Source of the DNA: Candolleomyces eurysporus
Taxonomy: Eukaryota; Basidiomycota; Agaricomycetes; Agaricales; Psathyrellaceae
Reading direction: 5' to 3'
NCBI GenBank assembly: GCA_027579435.1
Contig: JANBPK010000737.1
Coordinates: 124,001 to 188,000 of the forward strand
DNA: 64,000 nt
The position numbers and the translations under genes were made by a program. Below, one piece after another: positions 47,241 to 59,789 of this stretch. Every line of letters begins with the position of its first letter. The first letter of the stretch is position 1. The notes under the pieces are model-generated. The model worked only from the letters and a program-made list of their open reading frames with translations, was not told where the DNA came from and ran no database searches.

Positions 47241-48853
47241 CTAAATGACACCAACGACAAAGCTCCGAACATATACTCTATTGGGAGGCGTCGTCTGAGT
47301 TGTTGCCGTCGTTGGTCGAGCACGCACAGAGTCGTCTAAAGACAACAAGCCTGTTGGAGGAACGTAGCTCATCTCAGTATCTCGCCTTGCTGCTTCCCGC
47401 ATACAAAGGAGAACTCGGGCAGAGAAGGATGTGTGTACTGCTTGGTGGACTCTATTTGGAGTTCATGAATAGATCAGAAATATAATGGTCAGCATCCGGT
47501 GAGATGGGAAAGAAGAGGGGAAAAGACTCGTGGCTTACCCAGCCAGAAGAAGGTAAAACTCCACCGGCCCAACAGTCACTAGAGCGATATGCCCCGACGT
47601 CACAGCTATCCAAATCCACGGTATCAGATGCTAAGGACGAAACAAGATGACGGCGCGGCACAATGAATGATGACGAACCTGCCATCAGAGCAAAGTGAAA
47701 CGTCCCATTCAGATAGAAAACTTCAAGGATTGGACTTCTCGCGTGCCGATAGTTTCGGAACGTAAACCAGAAACTAAGAGTGCAGGCAACTGAAAGAAAA
47801 TTCTGGGTGAGATTGATGGTACGAATCTTCACGGAATCACCGACAAACTGTGTTATATAAACCCAGCGCGAGTAGCGAGATTACCCGGCTGAAATCACGG
47901 TAGATAATCAAGCATGTAAGGTGAGAAGGAAAGGGCGATTCAGCTACTGTCATCGGAGCGTTCTGATCAGCTTCCTTATGACGAATGGTCAAGCAGCTTA
48001 CGGGTGGTCGTCTTGAGATCGAGCACCAGAAGCGTGCAAAAGGCTGAAAAGACCACCTGAGAAACGTATCAGATGGAAAGCAATGCATATAAATCTTTCA
48101 TGTACGCACAACGAAATGAATGGATAGCGCGATGCCCATCGTCTTGCACCTGCGAGCCAGTGCATGAATGCGGATATATATGATAGCATCCGCAGCGGTA
48201 ATAGTGATACCAATAGCAACTACGTCAGGCGTCATGAGATATCGAGAGATGCACAATTACGAGGGCTGGGAGAACTCACATAGAGTCAGCCAGTACAGTT
48301 TAGTGCAGATCTACCCACAAGCTTCAGTCAACTGCACGAGTCAGAGGACCAGACACGCGAATACAAACCTCGACTCCACTGCTCGAACTAGGTCTGACTA
48401 CACAATGCGGTTGGCGTCAGATTCCAGGTAGCAACGGAATGAAAGCTTGTTAACACGTACAAAACCACATAAGCAATCCATTGGTGAAGAAACCAAGGTA
48501 CCGTGTCACAAAGAATAGAACTTTGACAGGGGTCAGCTTATCCCCCCCACAAATACGCGACCTGCGAATACATCATCAACACAAAGACCGGGTCCGAGAG
48601 ACGTAAGATTGACTGACCTCCAACTCCAATGTATGGAAGTACTCCAACGCAAAGTACACAAAGGCCGCGCCTGGCGGAAAAGGTTACCATCTTGACCTTG
48701 TCGTAGATGAAGAATATTCAGTACCGTTGACATACTGCGAAGACAGTCAGTAGAGCTCGCCTGGAAACATTCGGGACCGAAACGTGCCTTGGTTATCAGC
48801 AATCGGTTTAGCGTCAGTCCGATAGCCTGGAGATCATCAGTTGGGGACAACAT
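47241..48853 (-). CDS. DUF6533 multi-spanning membrane protein (copy B, inverted paralog of copy A)
   Basis: Close paralog of the gene at 4222 on the opposite strand, with matching exons including the 10-nt one. The core reads FVYFALEYFHTLELEVAYLW, then VLFFVTRYL and ICTKLYWLTL. The later exons give ESPFPSHLTCLI, then FHFALMAG and VHQAVHTSFSARVLLCMREA. The stop is TAG at 47241, with a tail of different sequence from copy A. ATG 48853 aligns with the copy A start; an in-frame ATG at 48883 is possible. Two odd points: the first intron begins AAG|GCACGT where copy A has AAG|GTGCGT, so it is a GC-AG intron or a lost splice site; and the exon matching residues APAIV in copy A is shortened because its acceptor moved. 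All other junctions keep the frame. Probably functional if the GC donor is used. Confidence 0.75.
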
Positions 48854-48883
48854 AGTTGAGATAGAAAGGAAGTGATAGAGCAA

Positions 48884-49847
48884 CGAGGTAGATGCGAGCA
48901 GCAGCGACCCTACTTAAATAGTCTCAATGCCTACTTCGTGCAATTGTCAACTCCGCGTACACAAAATCAAAGTGGATGAGTCTTGACCAGCTGCTAAGCT
49001 TGTGCCAATCTCAAACGATGATGATGGCTCACTGTTTGTACGATTCAACATATCCTATCTTGTTGCAAGAGAGGACGCATTACACAAATGACTACCCATG
49101 TAGAGCATTTTGCCTGCACAGAGCGACCACCCTGGTAAATTTGTCTAAAATGGTGGCGAGACAGAGCGAGAGAAAGGCTTTATTCGGACTTCAGCACACA
49201 CCGTTGGTGCTCCGTCNGGGGTCGGGGGGTCTCCCCACACCGACAATCCAGTGCTGGAGGGGGCCAGCCGCCGGCTGCCGGGATAAGACTGATACTGGAT
49301 CGCCAAATGTACTTGCATCCAGTGCAGTTGGTATCATAGAGCCATAGATGATCGACATGAGAACAAAACGGCGTGTAGGTGGCAAAGTCTACATCAATTG
49401 AGCGTCGGTGCATTCAATATGCCAAATTAACCTACCATCAATGTGCTGTGTGGCGTAGCTGGTCGAGACAGTCCCTAGTTATTTCATTTCCAATGCTGCG
49501 AAAGACCACTCCAGGTGCTTGTCGAGCCACCTTCAGCTCACCATGCTTTGGCATCCAAGATTTGACACGCAAGCGTGCCAGACGGATTTCGCTTCAAGGA
49601 GCTGGACATCAAGTTTCAACCCCAATAGGGTGTAGACGATGCAATTGTCTGGTGCACCGTGCAGTGTTCCAGCATTTTGATGACACAGCATATGTAGGGA
49701 CAAGCGGACAATCACTTTGCCGTGTTTGCGCGTAAAAAGATTGGTATTAGAGTGATATAAGAACGTGTATGGGACAAACAGCTGCAGAACGCTACGTTTC
49801 AATTGAAGGTCGGGAGATTGACGAGACAGAGACGCACCATGGAAAAA
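48884..49847. other. Intergenic, no gene supported
   Basis: About 960 bases between the 5' end of the DUF6533 copy and the 3' end of the mL54 gene. A GC-rich stretch at 49217-49285 contains the inverted pair CCGCCGGC. Frames on plus (48976-49347, 49379-49735) have no support. Confidence 0.35.
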
Positions 49848-50299
49848 TCACTGTGTTGACATGAAATTTCTATCCTTGATAGCCTGCTGCCTTTCCTTCT
49901 TTCGCCGCACCCGTTCTGCTTTTCCACCTGGTCCATCGTCGGGGTATTCCTTGGGTGTCAGAACCGTCCATAGCCAGTCAGGATACTGGTCGTCTGCAAG
50001 AGATAGTACTGGCGCTTGTCCCTTCAAATAATTGAGGCCCTTGAGTAAGGTATCTGGAGGACATGACGACTTGGATGTTGCTAGCAGAACCACCGCGTCA
50101 GTTCGAACACTTCAACTGTATCCACGTAGAACGTACAGGCCTGGGCTGCTGGTTTCTTGGGTGCTGCCGACCCAGTATCACCGGCCGTCGTCGTAGACGC
50201 GCTCGACGTGCTCGCGAGGCGTCGGTATGTGGCCGCTAGGAGCGGTGAACGCCGTGCAACATGGAGGAGCGACATTGAGAGAGCTTGGCGGCCCGCCAT
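49848..50299 (-). CDS. MRPL37: Mitochondrial large ribosomal subunit protein mL54
   Basis: Component of the mitochondrial large ribosomal subunit (yeast Mrpl37 equals mL54). Two exons (50299-50137, 50080-49848) across a 56-nt intron give 131 residues, the normal small size. The N-terminus is a presequence rich in Arg, Ser and Ala (LHVARRSPLLAATYRRLAST). The conserved core is SSCPPDTLLKGLNYLKGQAP, then PVLSLADDQYPDWLWTVLTP, followed by a basic C-terminal helix (RVRRKKERQQAIKDR). A second in-frame Met at residue 9 could also start. Nuclear-encoded, expected in the matrix. Confidence 0.92.
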
Positions 50300-51860
50300 G
50301 TCACCGTTTCCAAATTTTGGACCGCCGGCGGCGGAGGGCCGGTCCCGGGGGCCGCTTCAGGGGCAGACCNTTCCCTAACCGAACGCAACGGTGGCCTGAC
50401 TTGCATGTAGGGTCGTGGTCGGTTTTTCTAGCAGTATTTTCATCAGGAACAGCCAATAAATTCTTCTCGCTTACAACTTTATTTCATTTGTATTTCCCCT
50501 ACTCTCTTCCGGGGCCCGCACTTGATAAGGCTGGTCAGACGTCTAGAAGCGACAAAATGGGGTCGTCTGTAATTTTCAGGGTGAAGGGGGAGTCATAAAT
50601 CGTCGGCAGTGCTCAAGCGTGATATATTCCCGCTTCTTTCTGCCATCGAACTCGGGTGGTCTGTCTTCCGGAAGCCAACAGTGCGGCTCGGACAGAAATT
50701 TGCACTCCCATACCAGGCAAGCCATGACTCACTGAGCATCAGAGTTAACCTTCATTCATCATTCTTAACCTATCGAGCAATCTCCGTGCATGAATGGACC
50801 TGGACTTCTAGCTCTCCTGGATCGCGTAGCTTGGGTGGCATTTAGCGCCTAAAACGCGAGATTCCTCAATCTGTAGGCATTCAAAGGAGTCCCTCCCGAT
50901 ACCATCCAACTGCACGGGAGTTACAGTCGTCTCCAACGGCTTGGAAGCTATCCTGCGGAGCATGGGTGAGTACGTTCCACATGCTCTGTGCGCGATNTTG
51001 AACCGATGTGACACGGGTGCGGCGCGTCCTTAATTGACGTGACGCGTTCTCATAACAACACGTGTTTGATGCACCGCTCTTTCCTCNGTTCCCGAAGTGG
51101 TGCAATCCCAGCCAAGTGTCAATGAGTCGAGTCATGTTCATGGCCCTCCTTACCCGATAAGTAGTATGTATGTATCGCGCTAATGCGAATCCATTCTAAT
51201 TCCACGACCCTACGTGAGACCTGTGGAACGTGTTCGTTTCAACCTCAACTTCTTCCGAGTCATGGGTTTTAAGTATGAATGTATGTATACTTAAAGCGTT
51301 ACATGCGGGTGTATGTAAGTATGAGTGGTGACTACCCTATCGATGTCTATATAGTACAATCGGACCGCAAAACAGCGGCGTCCCAAAAATTTTAATCTAC
51401 AATTATGAGGTGACGGAATCGAGTGATCCTTGCTGCAAGATCCTGGGGTGAAAAGCACGAAAGCGACCATGCCTGAAATGATGTGAAGCGTGAACGGAGA
51501 GATGGGGAGACAAAGATGAGGATTCAGCTGAAGAGAGCGATGAAGAGAATGAGAGCGAAAGAACGACGGATAAATGCGACGAAAAATCAAGAACGAAGAA
51601 CGGAAGAAAAATGAAAACATGCAATGAGAGGATGAGTGCTTTGAGACGAGAGATGCGCGGACCAAGAAATTCTGCAAGAAAGCGTCTTCGATAGCAAGAA
51701 AAAAGTGGGGCCGAAGCTNATAAAAAANGAGGGCGAAAGTGGAAAGGNAGGTAGGGGAACGNGGAAATCGAGTCTTCAGTTCTTGAAAAACGCAGACGAC
51801 GACGACNACGACTTCGAATAAAAAATGGGCGGAACCCAACGGAAACTTTTATGCTTTTCA
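50300..51860. other. Intergenic with GTGAC-rich patch
   Basis: About 1.56 kb. At 50990-51047 a cluster of GTGACA, GGCGCGTCC, TTAATTGACGTGACGCGTT resembles the cluster at 23126-23195. Minus frames at 51291-51839 and 51403-51963 overlap each other in a purine-rich stretch interrupted by Ns and are not convincing. Confidence 0.35.
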
Positions 51861-52467
51861 CTAATTGTGTGTCCCAGATCCAGGGAACGTCCAAGCTTCT
51901 CCCCNCACTCTGGACACCGGTGTAATAGNCTCCAGGCCAGTCTCTACAGAGGTCGTAAGCCACCGANCAAGGAGTAAAAGCTCCCCACGTACTCGGAAAA
52001 ACATGAAACGCATCTTCGGTACCTCGTAGACGGTTACGCTCTCCATCGAGGGCCGGTCGTCATAGTACTCGACCTCGGTTTCGAGGTCACTATCATAATC
52101 TTCCCGCTCATTGAAAGCATCCTCGGGCTACAGGGAAAAATAGATATGTTAAAAATCCGAAGTAAAAGAGAAGTCTCAGCAGGCAGACGTACGAGAAGGA
52201 AAACNGGGTACTCGAAATACCGCTCGGATCGATGATCGATGGTTCTCTATAGACTCGTTAAAAGCCAAGTTTCAGTAGGCGAAGAAGAGCACGTACCATT
52301 AAATCGTCTGATATTGACGGCTGCGGTCTCTCCGTAAGACAAATTCTTGAAGTCGAGGCTCCAGCAGGGAAGGACGTCTCCGATAGGCACTCGGGCTCTT
52401 CTTGAAGGGTCGATAATGCCAAAGTGAATGACGGGAAATGTTTTCTCGAAACGACGATCTCAGACAT
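51861..52467 (-). CDS. Hypothetical protein, three exons
   Basis: Not recognised. Exons 52467-52297, 52246-52193 and 52127-51861 join in phase across introns with good GTACGT donors and CTATAG/CTGTAG acceptors. The protein, about 160 residues, begins MSEIVVSRKHFPSFTLALST, then a Ser/Pro-rich stretch, then HRSERYFEYPVFLLPEDAFN, an acidic DYDSDLETEVEYYDDRPS and YEVPKMRFMFFRVRGELLLL. It ends GSGTHNstop. Three single Ns in the last exon and one in the second may be surplus, so the final 30-40 residues are uncertain. No signal peptide or clear membrane helix. Confidence 0.5.
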
Positions 52468-53621
52468 CTACTGGATGAGGGGAGGTCGAGTCGAAGGAGA
52501 GTGCAATAGTATACCGAATAAAATAGGCAGAGGGAGAGGGCTCTGNAAAGAGCGTCAAGGCGTCCAGAAGAGACGATCTATGAGGGGAGAGCAGTGGGTA
52601 GCCAACGGGCTATCTGTATACGGAGAGATAGAACTGGGGCACAGGTGTCGAGCTTATATATTTGGTGAACAATGCGTCCGTGCTCGTGCGCTAGGATATA
52701 CTAGGACNGAAACCCGAGATCAGGATCAAGATTTCGCTAAGAGATCCCCGTTAGAGACAGGCCTTTGGGGGTCCGCGTCCCAAATTGTACTATACGGCAG
52801 NNNNNNNNNTGAGTATGAGTCTGAGAGAAGTTACCGGTAAGGAATGTATCGCCACGGGGTGAGAATTCGATAGAACGGTATTCCCGCCTATTGGTAGGAA
52901 TCGACAGAATCCAATGATGCAAGTGCTCCGTGACGGGCCTCTTCACTGCTTCTACCAAGTCATTGTGCGAGCATGTCAGATAAGGAAACCGCCGCTGTGG
53001 AAGGAAGCNNNACATCCGCAGGAATGGCATGCAGAGGCTGAGCCACGGGCACAGAAACGTTGAGTAACGGCATCCAACCTTAAAAAAAAGCCGTATGACA
53101 GCAGTATCCAAGCATTCTGTCGGCGGTATAATGAGCAAATTGCATACGGTGAACATCAATATGAACGCGCCTCATGATCAACTCAGCCACCTTAACCGAA
53201 CGTCAGGGTCCGCCCTGGGCGCCGCCCGCCGTTATCAGGTGCTGCTTCCTCTACCCATTCCTAGTCTTCCCCTAAAGATTCGGACGGGATGACTCCAGCA
53301 TGCACCCCTTCGATCGTGAAGGGATGTCGTCAGAAGCCCACAGCCCACATTCTATTTAGAACGCCGGGCGGGAGCCCGACCTTCATAACCGACGGATTGC
53401 CAAAAAAGGAGCGCGTGACGTGACGGTGCGAGCGTCACATCGAGTCGGGAGCGTCGGGAGTCACACCACAGTGCGGTTCTTAGCCTTTCTGGGAGAACAA
53501 TGAGGATTCCTTCATCAAAAACCCTATAATTTTGCCATTGTGCATTAATTTTCATCTCACGAAACGTTCGATAGTGTGGTCGTCGGACCGAGCAGTCAAA
53601 GATTCGAAAATACTCACCTAT
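52468..53621. other. Unresolved region with sequence gap
   Basis: Contains nine consecutive Ns at 52801-52809 and three at 53009-53011. A minus segment near 52850-52900 reads YRSIEFSPRGDTFLTGN, resembling a WD40 blade, but has no supported partners. A GTGACG-rich patch is at about 53413-53470 (GCGTGACGTGACGGTGCGAG). Confidence 0.3.
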
Positions 53622-55500
53622 TCAGCTGTCATCCAGAAGCGAAGGAACATGGATCCACAGAACATGGGGCAAAGGTAAAGTAGCCGAGGGGTGGCCCTTC
53701 GTTGCGTTAAATCGGAGGCGCGGTAAAGACGACAGATGAGNAAAAAAAGGTTCTTTCGAAGCGCTGCACACATACCGCTCACTCGCTAACACCAGAACCG
53801 CCAGACAATTCGCTATTAAAATCCATCCTAATATTCTCCACCGATCCATAGGGCGTCTCGTTCTTGATGAACCTTCCCCATAGGACATCAATTCGACACA
53901 GGCCTGATGCTGTTTAAGACACCAGTGAACACGAGGCGTCGAGCGTGTTCCCTTTGTTCCAGGTGACGCGATGAACGCCCATTTCCTATGAGCGAAATTA
54001 GCCTGGCTATTCAAAACTTCCATGTTAATGGTTACCTGAGGTAGAAAACGGTCCAGCATCCGGTACTCCTTCGTCTTTCGGCTGTAATCCATTTGATATG
54101 TGACATGCACAAAGAATGGCTTCAAATGAGAAGGTTCAGAAGGCAGTAACAACCAGCAATTTTAAACTAGCCCTACAACGCTCTCCACGACGGGGAGAAC
54201 GGAGCATATTGCAGGTACCATCAGCTGCGGATGGTATTCAGATGCGTTTACACTTGAAACACGTCAACATCCATATAAACAGAACACCGTGCATGGAGAC
54301 ATACCCAAACTGGTCCAACGGGTTTAAAAAGTGGGTGTGTGTGTCCTCCGCCCAACATACTCGGGAAGACAGCGTATGCTTCGGCAGTGTTTTCATGGTC
54401 CATCATGATCGATTTAACAGCAAACGGCGAGAAAGTCAGTGCGTTGATGATATCTACTCACTGGTCAACATCCAATAATTCTATGTGGGGAAGCGATTGC
54501 CGCTCACCTGGCGTCCTGTTCATAATTGCTCCGCGCCATTCACGGATGTCCAACAAACGTTCCACTCCATCGTAGCCTCCACTCGCAATCACCGTTGGAT
54601 CATCGTTCAGAGGTCTGCCCAGAAGCAGACTAGGGCGGTGCCTGGACTCATGCGAGTGCTCGAATGGCCGATTGATGCACAGTGAGGTAATGCGACGAGC
54701 GCAAATCGACGATCGTCTCAGCATCGGCATTTACCATGGAGCGTATTCCCCTTCCGAGGTCATAGACAGCGATGACGCCGTTGGTGGTTCCACGCTGACT
54801 GCTAGCCCAATCAGTGGATCAACGTTTTGTCTAGTCTGATCCTCAACAGCGAGCGGGTCGCAGGGTTTGGGTGAAGAAGTGAGAACTGGCTTTCAGGCGA
54901 AAGGTAGAACACGTACCAAAAGCACGGGCTCATGATTCAGGAGCAGCGTAAACGCAGAAAGGGCTGTCCTCAAACGTCCCAACTAGAAGACCCGGTCTCT
55001 TAGGCCTTACGCTCGATTTCAACTTGAGGATAGTCAGTACGGAGTGCGAAAACCCAAAGGAAGACGAACCTTGCCGTGACTTGTCAGCAAAGGGCACCAA
55101 TTGAGTTCGACCGCAGACCCATTCCCCAGGTAGAAAATTACTTCGCCTTTCGTTTGACCAGCGTCTGGGGCCTTCCGTGACAGACCAAATCTGAATGCAG
55201 GCACAGGACGGTCTCTGCATCTTGACCCGGATTTTGGGCGAACGGGAGTTGCTTCGCAGCGGTTCAACGGCAAGGCGCTGCTACAGAATCTCCCTGTTTC
55301 AAGAGCTGCAGAGCTTTTGGGTTAAAGAGGACAGAAATACTCGTATGGTCATCTGAGCGTATTGGGCACCAGTCGATAGCCCGTAGTGGGGCTCTGCGTC
55401 GAAGACATAGGCTTGGCGCGTCTTCATCGTCACCAATACCATCGTCCTCGCCCTTCTCTAGTGCGAAATTGTTACCATTGTTGCAGTAGCACGAGAAGCC
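53622..55500 (-). pseudogene. Degenerate copy of the TFIIIC-like WD40 gene
   Basis: A second copy of the gene at 57044-59789, same strand, about 3.4 kb further downstream. Around 55420-55490 it matches the acidic N-terminal region (GIGDDEDA) but then jumps directly into the first WD40 part (AIDWCPI), so several hundred bases of the middle are deleted. Homologous blocks follow: VELNWCPLLTSHGK, then DDPTVIASGGYDGVERLLDI, then HVTYQMDYSRKTKEYRMLDR and LWGRFIKN. In the frame that matches the intact C-terminus there is a TAA stop at about 53909, and other frame shifts occur. No full-length product is possible. Confidence 0.8.
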
Positions 55501-57043
55501 TGCCGCCTGAAAACGTCTGCTGAGATACCACGGTAATCCTGTTCGATGTGAACCCGGAGCATTCCCTTATTCCGAGGCAAAGTTCTGACTTTAATTAAAG
55601 CTCCGCCACTCGATTCAGTATGTCTTTCTCAGGTACATTGTCATTCGTTCACTGGTTTCTCACTTTTAGAGCCAAAAACACGTGCACCCAAAGCGCTTAG
55701 CGAAATGTCACGAAGCCTATACGAGTTATGCCGCAGGACGGCCTTGCGAAGCATGGGCCCACTGACCGTATTCCAACCATCATGCCGCCTGTTAAGTCCA
55801 AGCGCCCACCTGCAGTGATCGCGACGAGATTGCACATAGGTCAATCGAACTATGAGTGAAATGAAAATAAGCCCATCTTCTTATCAAGAGATGGCAAACT
55901 GAATGGAAACAGGGTATGCAGTTTCCCACTGAGGTTGCAATTGATGTGTTGCTCGATGCAAGCGGGATAGTAGAAGAACACTCTGACTCCGGTGTTTCAT
56001 CTCACGGCGGAAACGGCGGTATTTAGGCTTCGGGAACTGTGTATACGCGATGAAAGAGAAATTATAGCCGCTGGCATTCAATAAATAATTCACTGAGACA
56101 ACTGCCCTCCCTCCTGCCATCGGGAAACAGTCCCGCTCCTTGGGTGTTGCTTCTAACAGATGGGCATCGGACAATCGCTTTTATCCTTACCTAAACTATC
56201 ACTCTGATGACGATCCTTCGTCTTTATCCATCATCATCCCTCGCTGGCAGATGTGACTGTTCCCATTGCCTAACACATCTCACTCCCTTAGCATCTCCTG
56301 GTTACACCGCCTTCAAGTCGCTGCTGCGCTTTTGCACAGTGATCCAAACACCGTTACCTCGCCACAAGGTTATCTTCCAATTTTAATTTGCAAATACGTG
56401 AGATCGAATGGAGCCGTGCTAGGGTCAGCGACCCGTGGAATGAACAAACTTGTAAGGCTCGTGCCCTTGAATTCCTTGTGTGATGATGAACTACAGTGTT
56501 AGCAGCGCGACGGTACGTCTGGGCTCTTGTAAATAAATTTGAACCGAAGGTGACGGTTAAAAGCTGTGAGTTTATGATAGCGTAACTATTAACAACTGCT
56601 TGTTCCAAAATGATTTTCTGGAACGAAGACGAGTGCCTACTTCGTTAAACGCTGGCTGAACGACGAAGTTTTACGCCCTTGGTCAAAAGGACTGACCAGC
56701 CATGTCACTGGCGCTACGAGCTATGGGCTCGAGACGCACAAGGGGTTCGTCCAAATCTGTGCACAATTGTAAAGCGAACTTACAAGGGAAGGAAACAGTC
56801 GACATGATCACTCGGATTGGGCTTCAAAATGAATGAAAAAATGTTTCACTCACCCGAGAGGTAGAATCCTCACTTTCTCGTTTGTCGGCCTGTACCCGAG
56901 TGNAAAAAAAAAGANCNNGAAAANAAAAGATCGAGAAGCCAGGATGAAAGTAAAAGGACCTTATGAAACCTCAATTATTGAATTGGAGACCTGGTAGATG
57001 ACAGGCAAATCACAAGACATGGCAACGCTGTGCACAACATGCG
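55501..57043. other. Intergenic between the two TFIIIC-like copies
   Basis: About 1.5 kb between the intact gene's 3' end and the copy's start. A poorly called A-rich stretch with Ns lies at 56902-56930. Frames on both strands (for example 55884-56174 minus, 56266-56502 plus) are unsupported. Confidence 0.35.
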
Positions 57044-59789
57044 TCACTCGCTAACAATAGAACCGTCAGACAATTCACTATCGACGTCCATAGCGTCACC
57101 TTCCATTCTGATGCTCTCCACCGATGCATAGGGCGTCTTGTTCTTGATGAACCTTCCCCATAGTACGTCAATCCGACACAGTCCTGACGCTGTGGAAGAC
57201 GCCAAGAGACATGAGGCCCCGAGTCCGTTCCCATTGTTCCAGGTGACACGATGAACGCCCACTTCCCGAGACCAGGACCCTGTACTGCCCGTAGATTGGC
57301 CCGGTTTGGCAGGTACAGAACGCCCATCAGGTACCTCCTATGAGCGAAATTAGCTTGGTTGATCAAAGGTTCTACGTTAATATCTACCTGGGGTAGAAAA
57401 CGGTCAAGCATCCGATACTCCTTCGTCTTGCGACTGTAATCCATTTGATATATGACATGCACGAAGAATGGCTTCGGATAAGGGTTAGAAAGCAGTAATC
57501 AGTCACGATTCTAAATTTGGCTTACAACGCTACCCCCACGACGGGGAGAACGGAGCATATTGCTCGTAGAGCAGGTACCATCAGCTGCGGCGACAGCTAG
57601 CTGGGGGTGATACTCGGATGCGTGTACACACTTGAAACGCGGTCAGTCAGCAGTCATCTAAAAAGAACATCGTACATACCCAAACTGGCCCAAGGGGTTC
57701 CAGAAGGGTGTGGCCTCGACCCAACATACTCGGGGAGGCGGCGTACGCTTTGACGGTGTTTTCATGGTCCATCGTGATCGGTCCAGCAGCGAACGGCGAG
57801 AAGGTCAGTGCGTTGATGACATCTAGGTCTCGATCAGCATCCACTAGTCCTATGTGAGGGAGAGATAATTTCTTTACCTCGCGTTCTATTCATAATCGCT
57901 CCGCGCCCTTCACGGATATCTAACAAACATTCCACTCCATCGTAGCCTCCACTCGCAATCACCGTTGGATCATCGTCAAGAGATGGGTCCCCAGAAGCAG
58001 AATATGGCGGTGCTTGGATCCATGCAAGTGCTCGAATGGCTGATTGATGCATAGCGAGATAATGCGACGGGCGCAGGTTAATAATGGTATCAGAATCGGG
58101 ATTTACGATGGAGTGTATTGCCTTTCCGAAGTCGTAAACAGCGATGATACCGTTCGTGGTTCCAATAGCAACACGTTCACTGTTAGCCCAGTCGAAGGAC
58201 CAGCATGACGTTTCGTCCAATTCAATCCTCAACAGCGGGTCGGGGAGTTTGACTGGAGAAATAAGAACCAGCTTTCAAGTGAAAGAGGGAACACGTACCA
58301 AGCACAGGCTCTTGTGATAACCCCAAGTCTGATGGTTCAGGAACAACATAAACGCAGAACGAGCCATCTTCAAAAGTCGCAGCTAGTAGCCCAAGTTTTC
58401 TTAACCTTGAACCTGAAATAAACTTGACGGGAGTCAGTAAAGAACGGGTCGAACCGACAAAGGGCGAACCTCATCGTGACTCGGCAAAGGGCACCACTTT
58501 AGTTCAACTGCAGGCCCGTTCTCGAGGCAGAGGATCATTTCGCATTTCATCTGGCCGGCTTCTTGTGGGCTCGTATCGGATATTGGTAGCTTCGGTGAAA
58601 GAGACCAAATCTGGATGCAGGCAGATGACGGTCGCTGCACTTTGACCCCGATTTCAGGGGAATGGGAGCTGTTTGGCAACGGTGCAACGGCCAGATACTG
58701 TTTATAGGATCTCCCTGATACATGAGTTGTAGTCACCTTGAATTTTAAAGAGGACATACTTGGACGGTCATCTGGATGTATGGGACACCAGTCGATAGCC
58801 CAGACTGGGGCACCTGCGTTGAAAACACAGGCTTGGCTTTCGGGAAGGTATTCTGCTACAGATAGATTAGACCTGGAAAGAGTAGATTCGAACGAACTCA
58901 CACATAGCGAGTGTATCAAGCATGTTCATGTCTCGTTTAGTCTGCGAATTTATGGGCCCAAAATAACAGGATATTGGCGGTGGAGGCTTGAACGTTCCAT
59001 CCTCCATAGTTTCATTGGCTGTCGGGAGATAAACGGCAGCTTCACTTGAGGTATGGTAAAAAACAGGACCCAGAGCAACGTTCCTGGCACGCACCTTTTG
59101 TCGATAACCTTCCAACCATTTTTCACTGGAACATCTGGATACACCCTGGGACGCCTGCTGCGCTCGCAATCCGCGTCCTTTCCGGTCGTGATAGCCTCCT
59201 TGAACCACCTCCGGTCTTCTGTAAGCTGCCATAGAGGGCCCGGTCCAACGTTATATCCCCATGCCTTGTTGACACGGTCGGTGACTTGGGTATTATGGGT
59301 GAAAGCGTTCGTTACAGTGGTGTTTATCGGTCCAAACAGCGATGGTCGTGAGACAAGCCTTTCGACGAAGCCAGCGCGTGAAAAGAGGGGTGTTGCGCGA
59401 TGTCGATGATGAACACTCGGCGTTGGGAGCATATGCATTTGCCGACGCGACGTTCGCGGTAGGCTTGCAGCTGGGGCAAGTATGGCGCTCGGCGTCGCCT
59501 TCTTTGCCTTTCCTTTCCCTTTGCTGGCACCTCTTGGAGCTCGTTTCGGCGGCTTCGACGATACGGATTCCCCAGGCACAAACTCATCCTCGGCGACCTC
59601 TTCACCAATCGCGTCTTCGTCGTCGCCAATGCCGCCCTTCTCGCCCTTCTCTGGCGCAAAATCACTGCCACTGTCGCCGGACTCGTCGAAGACTTGATTC
59701 GAGGGGCCTGCCATTGCGTTGTCGCCGTCCAAACCTGCCAGAGCGGCATAGCTTGGTCGACTTTTTCGCGGTCGCAGCTGCCTGGACAT
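57044..59789 (-). CDS. WD40 protein resembling TFIIIC subunit Tfc6/Sfc6 (GTF3C2-like)
   Basis: Probable subunit of the TFIIIC complex that binds tRNA-gene B boxes for RNA polymerase III, acting in the nucleus. The N-terminus is basic and AT-hook-like (MSRQLRPRKSRPSYAALAG), then acidic, then Lys/Ala-rich. A conserved block reads WGYNVGPGPLWQLTEDRRWF. The WD40 region follows: APVWAIDWCPIHPDDRP, then YLAVAPLPN, then CIQIWSLSP, then SFDWANSERVAIGTTNGIIA, then PTVIASGGYDGVECLLDIRE, then VINALTFSPFAAG. Near the C-terminus are HASEYHPQLAVAAADGTCS and HVIYQMDYSRKTKEYRMLDR. It ends DGSIVSEstop at 57044. Introns are short, one of 47 nt with a conserved GTTCGY donor. The TFIIIC assignment rests on layout and the WD40 style; another WD40 nuclear protein is the alternative. 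A broken copy lies downstream. Confidence 0.7.
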
